NCBI GenBank assembly: GCA_903828595.1
Contig: CAIKMS010000001.1
Location: forward strand, 1 to 48,895
DNA: 48,895 bases
Source of the DNA: an uncultured Pseudomonadota bacterium
GTDB lineage: Bacteria; Pseudomonadota; Gammaproteobacteria; Steroidobacterales; Steroidobacteraceae
Direction: 5' to 3'
This document shows, in pieces, positions 45,997 through 48,895 of this stretch (position 1 is its first letter; each line of letters starts with the position of its first letter). The position numbers and the translations under genes are program-made. The notes under the pieces were generated by a model. That model saw only the letters and a program-made list of their open reading frames with translations, searched no databases and was not told the origin of the DNA.

Positions 45997-48321
45997 CTAA
46001 AGACCCAGAGTCTTTGCAGGTAAGCCTTGCAACGCGCGTTGCATCATTTGTTGATACAGGTTCTCCAGTGCGCGGGTCAGTGTGATGGGGTTATACAGCG
46101 AGCTTGTGCTTAAGTTAGCGATCAGTTGCTCGCGCAGCACGGACAGTGTCTTGGGATCTTCAGCCAAGGTGATCGCCAGGGCTTCGTAGGCGGCCTCGTT
46201 GGCGACGATTAAATCCGTCAGCCTAAGACTGCGCAAAAGGCTGGCCGCTACCCGACTGGCAAAAGCGTCGCCTGGCAGGGTGAGTACGGGTACGCCGCAG
46301 CGCAGAGCATCACTGGCGGTGGTGTGTGCGTTGTAGGGCAGCGTGTCTAAAAATAAATCGGCATACGCATGGCGCGCTAAATGCTCTTCTACCGCGACGC
46401 GCGGTGCAAAGATCAGTCGCTTAGGATCGATGTGATGAGCGTTAGCCTGAGCCTTGAGGTTATCCATCAGCGACTGGGTATCGGTGAGCAGCCACAAGAC
46501 GCTGCCGGGCGTGGCCTTTAGGATGCGCATCCAGGTTGCAAAACGCGCAGGCGTGATCTTATAGCTGTGATTAAAGCAGCAATAAACAAAGCCGGTGTCT
46601 GGCAGGCCGTAGTCGCGCCGCGTACGAGGAGTCTGTGCAAGCGGCGTTAACACGCCATTGGGCTGATAGCAGTCGGGTAGGTAGGCCACGCGTTCACGAT
46701 AAAGCGCAGCTTTATCCGGTGGTATGACGATTTTGTCGGCGATCACATAGTCGATATTCGGGCTACCCAGCGGTCCGGGGTGACCCAGATAACTGACTTG
46801 GACGGGGGCTGCCCCGTGCGCGAAGATCCCCGCACGATGGCCGCTGGTATAGCCTTTCAGATCGATCGCGATATCGATACCTGATTGACGGGACAGCGCG
46901 GCGATGGCCTCATCCGATAGGTCATCAACCTCGATAAAATGATCAAAGGCTTGTTGTACGCGGGCGCGCATCTCATCGTGATGCGGCCGGCCATAGGAAA
47001 AGGCATAGAGCTCAAAATGCGTCTTATCGTGCGCCTCAAACAGGCCTGCCATCAAATGGCAGGTGGCATGGTTAAAATAATCACACGAAAAGTACCCCAG
47101 ACGAATCCGCCGGCCCGCAACCGGGCTAATCATTATTCTAGGGGTGGTGCCTGCCTGCGCCTCACACCACTGGCGCGCGGCCATGGCTTGCAGATCCAGG
47201 CGATCGGTGAGCGCCAGGGCGGTAAAGGGCCATAAGAGGTTTGCGGGGGTGGCTGACTTTAGATCGTTTAAGACAACCGCCAATTCAGCCTCGTCATCGG
47301 TCCAGTCAGCGATCTGGCGGCGCGCGAAAAGTCGTGCCCCGCGCAGGTACGGATAGTCAGGTTCTAGTGCCAGTGCTTGGCTGTAACAGGCAATAGCCAA
47401 GCCGTAATCTTTGCGCGCTTCGTGGATGGCCGCCTGATTGGCATAGAGCTTGGCATCGTTGGGTGCTTTAACGATCGCTAGGTTGTAATCGCTGAGTGCC
47501 TCGCTTAACTGACCTAAAGCCCGGAAGACGTTGCCGCGGTCGTTATACAGCTCGGCCTCGTTGGGGCGTTGCGATAAGGCTTGGTTAAAGCTGTCTAACG
47601 CGGCGTCGAAGCGACGTAGGCTAAATAACGCTAAGCCCTGGTTACGGCGGGCGACGGGGTTATCAGGCTCAAGGTTAAGGGCGGTTTCGTAGCACTTTAA
47701 AGCCTGCTCATCGCGTGCGACATCCTGCAGGCAGGCGCCTAAGTTCAGGTGGGCTTCTACAAACGACGGACTTAAAGCGACCGCTTTTTCAAAGTCGCTT
47801 ATTGCCTCTTCATAGCGCTGCAAGCTGCGCAGGCTGTTGCCGCGGTTATTAAAAGCCGGCGGGTAGTCGGGTTGTAGGGCCAGGCACTGCCCGTAACAGC
47901 GCAGGGCGGTGCCATGCTCGTGTAATGCCGCATGCGCCAGGCCTAAGTTGAGATAGGGCAGCGGCTGCTGCGGGTTGAGCGCGATGGCGCGTTGATAACT
48001 GGCTACCGCCGATCTGGCATCACCGATTAAACGCAGGGCGTTGCCCAGGTTGTCGTGGGCTGAGGCGTAAGTATCATCCAGGGCAATGGCCTGACGAATG
48101 AGCGCTAAAGCGGCTGTGGTGTCGCCTTGTTGTAAGGCAATCACCCCCAGAAGGTGGATGGGCTTAAAAAAGTGCGGGTCCAGCTGTAGCGAGCGGCGGT
48201 ACAGCTCGGAGGCTTCAGCGATTAAGCCTTGCGCGTGCTGCTCACGTCCCTTGAGAAAAAGCTCGTTGGCTTTGACTTTCAGGTCGGGATTTAGGCAATC
48301 GGCTAAGACCGGTGGATCCAT
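45997..48321 (-). CDS. TPR protein with O-GlcNAc transferase-like (GT41) domain
   Basis: This is a 774-residue cytoplasmic-type protein. Residues about 18-340 hold roughly nine tetratricopeptide repeats (for example YPPAFNNRGNSLRSLQRYEE). The C-terminal half (about 390-750) matches glycosyltransferase family 41: RIRLGYFSCDYFNHATCHLM, FNHSYKITPARFATWMRIL, and YNAHTTASDALRCGVPVLTLPG with the His-Thr-Thr that contacts UDP-GlcNAc in OGT. Eukaryotic OGT glycosylates Ser/Thr of intracellular proteins; bacterial homologues are known but few have defined targets. No sugar-synthesis or flagellin gene is next to it. Confidence 0.92.
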   Translation of the reverse strand: MDPPVLADCLNPDLKVKANELFLKGREQHAQGLIAEASELYRRSLQLDPHFFKPIHLLGVIALQQGDTTAALALIRQAIALDDTYASAHDNLGNALRLIGDARSAVASYQRAIALNPQQPLPYLNLGLAHAALHEHGTALRCYGQCLALQPDYPPAFNNRGNSLRSLQRYEEAISDFEKAVALSPSFVEAHLNLGACLQDVARDEQALKCYETALNLEPDNPVARRNQGLALFSLRRFDAALDSFNQALSQRPNEAELYNDRGNVFRALGQLSEALSDYNLAIVKAPNDAKLYANQAAIHEARKDYGLAIACYSQALALEPDYPYLRGARLFARRQIADWTDDEAELAVVLNDLKSATPANLLWPFTALALTDRLDLQAMAARQWCEAQAGTTPRIMISPVAGRRIRLGYFSCDYFNHATCHLMAGLFEAHDKTHFELYAFSYGRPHHDEMRARVQQAFDHFIEVDDLSDEAIAALSRQSGIDIAIDLKGYTSGHRAGIFAHGAAPVQVSYLGHPGPLGSPNIDYVIADKIVIPPDKAALYRERVAYLPDCYQPNGVLTPLAQTPRTRRDYGLPDTGFVYCCFNHSYKITPARFATWMRILKATPGSVLWLLTDTQSLMDNLKAQANAHHIDPKRLIFAPRVAVEEHLARHAYADLFLDTLPYNAHTTASDALRCGVPVLTLPGDAFASRVAASLLRSLRLTDLIVANEAAYEALAITLAEDPKTLSVLREQLIANLSTSSLYNPITLTRALENLYQQMMQRALQGLPAKTLGL

Positions 48322-48544
48322 GAGTAAGCTGAGCCTTCGCGCAGGCGGTAGCGGGTAGGGTGCGAAAACCTGACGAGCGGTGACTCGCTCAACGGTGTTC
48401 GCGGTGACCTACAAAGCTTACTGAATCTTGGCGCAATCCATAATGGGATTTCATGCCGGCAGTTCAGGCCAGCATGCTTTAGCCGTGCTTAGGCGAAGCC
48501 CGTAGGGGTTAACCGCTTCGAGCCGGCTTAAATGCGCCACTGCC

Positions 48545-48895
48545 CTAGCGGAACGAGTAGCGCAGCACGATCGCGTCATAAAAAATACGCGAAGCGTAGT
48601 CATCGACTTTCTTGGGGTCGTATCCACCGAAAAATAAGCGAACGCCCAGATCCAGCGAGGAGTCCTTGTTGATTTGCCGACGCAGGCCAACGGAGACGTC
48701 AAACAGGCCATCAAGCAGGGTATTGCCATCCACACTGGGTAAAAAGTCTGAGCGGGTAAACACGCGGTAATGCTCGCTGAGCGGGGTGCTGGTCTCTACG
48801 TTGAATAAGGGTAGCCCAATCCAATTGACCGACTTAAACGAGCCGCTGGGGGTTTGAAAGTCGATGTTGGCGTAGCGAACGATCAGCGAGCCGCC
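48545..48895 (-). CDS. Probable outer-membrane beta-barrel protein, C-terminal part (cut by window edge)
   Basis: An open frame enters from the right edge of the window and ends at 48545. The visible 116 residues alternate polar and hydrophobic positions (FDVSVGLRRQINKDSSLDLGVRLFF, SRIFYDAIVLRYSF) and finish with an aromatic near the C-terminus. That is the pattern of outer-membrane strands and the BAM recognition signal. No signal peptide can be seen because the start is outside the window. I do not recognise the family. A GTG at 48763 could suggest a shorter gene, but the frame continues coherently upstream, so I read this as partial. Confidence 0.6.
   Translation of the reverse strand, partial: GGSLIVRYANIDFQTPSGSFKSVNWIGLPLFNVETSTPLSEHYRVFTRSDFLPSVDGNTLLDGLFDVSVGLRRQINKDSSLDLGVRLFFGGYDPKKVDDYASRIFYDAIVLRYSFR

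Noticed and set aside
48322..48544. Possible small gene between the GT41 gene and the partial barrel gene
   Set aside because: No frame has both a start with a ribosome-binding site and a recognisable sequence. I see nothing else here.

Overview
The window is chromosomal DNA from a gammaproteobacterium of moderately high GC, except for one stretch. The evidence is conserved gammaproteobacterial gene order: smc-zipA-ligA; bolA-yciI-yciB facing yciO-M50 protease-trpS-scpA-scpB-rluB; and a yciK-mupP-ubiG-TRZ/ATZ block facing gyrA-pheA-aroA-cmk-rpsA-ihfB. The second block matches the Pseudomonas layout but lacks serC, hisC and tyrA. PhaR, a DksA with a very long Lys/Ala/Pro tail, a large TonB receptor and DUF6502-like genes point to a Xanthomonadales, Steroidobacterales or Nevskiales type organism. 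I cannot fix the family from sequence alone.

Layout. 1-5.7 kb: RNA turnover and stress regulation (pnp, phaR, gluQ, dksA, queF). 5.9-12.4 kb: chromosome and division genes (smc, zipA, ligA). 12.3-15.3 kb: a lower-GC island on the minus strand with three DUF6502-like putative HTH proteins and, between them, a tiny secreted protein. Its predicted mature chain is exactly six decapeptides of the SILGSGAAPK type. 15.5-20.2 kb: a lone peptide-binding lipoprotein, a parvulin lipoprotein, bolA, yciI, yciB and yciO. 20.4-25.0 kb: M50 protease, trpS, the condensin partners scpA/scpB, and an rluB homologue with an altered active site. 25.1-29.5 kb (minus): an SDR, a squalene-synthase-like protein, a MupP/Gph phosphatase, ubiG, and an amidohydrolase homologue that has lost its metal ligands. 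29.6-37.9 kb: gyrA, aromatic amino acid synthesis, cmk, rpsA and ihfB. 38.1-39.0 kb: galU. 39.2-44.9 kb: an accessory set of APC permease, MttB-type methyltransferase and TonB-dependent receptor, plausibly a methylated-amine uptake and use locus. 45.1-48.9 kb: a PP-loop ATPase fused to a cysteine-cluster domain, a TPR/O-GlcNAc-transferase-like protein, and the C-terminal end of a probable outer-membrane protein cut by the window edge.

Most of the window is housekeeping. The candidate undescribed system is the 12.3-15.3 kb island: putative HTH regulators around a secreted decapeptide-repeat protein, with a perfect 14-bp palindrome just upstream of the peptide gene and two hairpins just after it. 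Several conserved-position genes also have altered catalytic or metal sites (dksA, rluB, the TRZ/ATZ gene, yciK). I saw no rRNA, tRNA, CRISPR array, insertion sequence or prophage.
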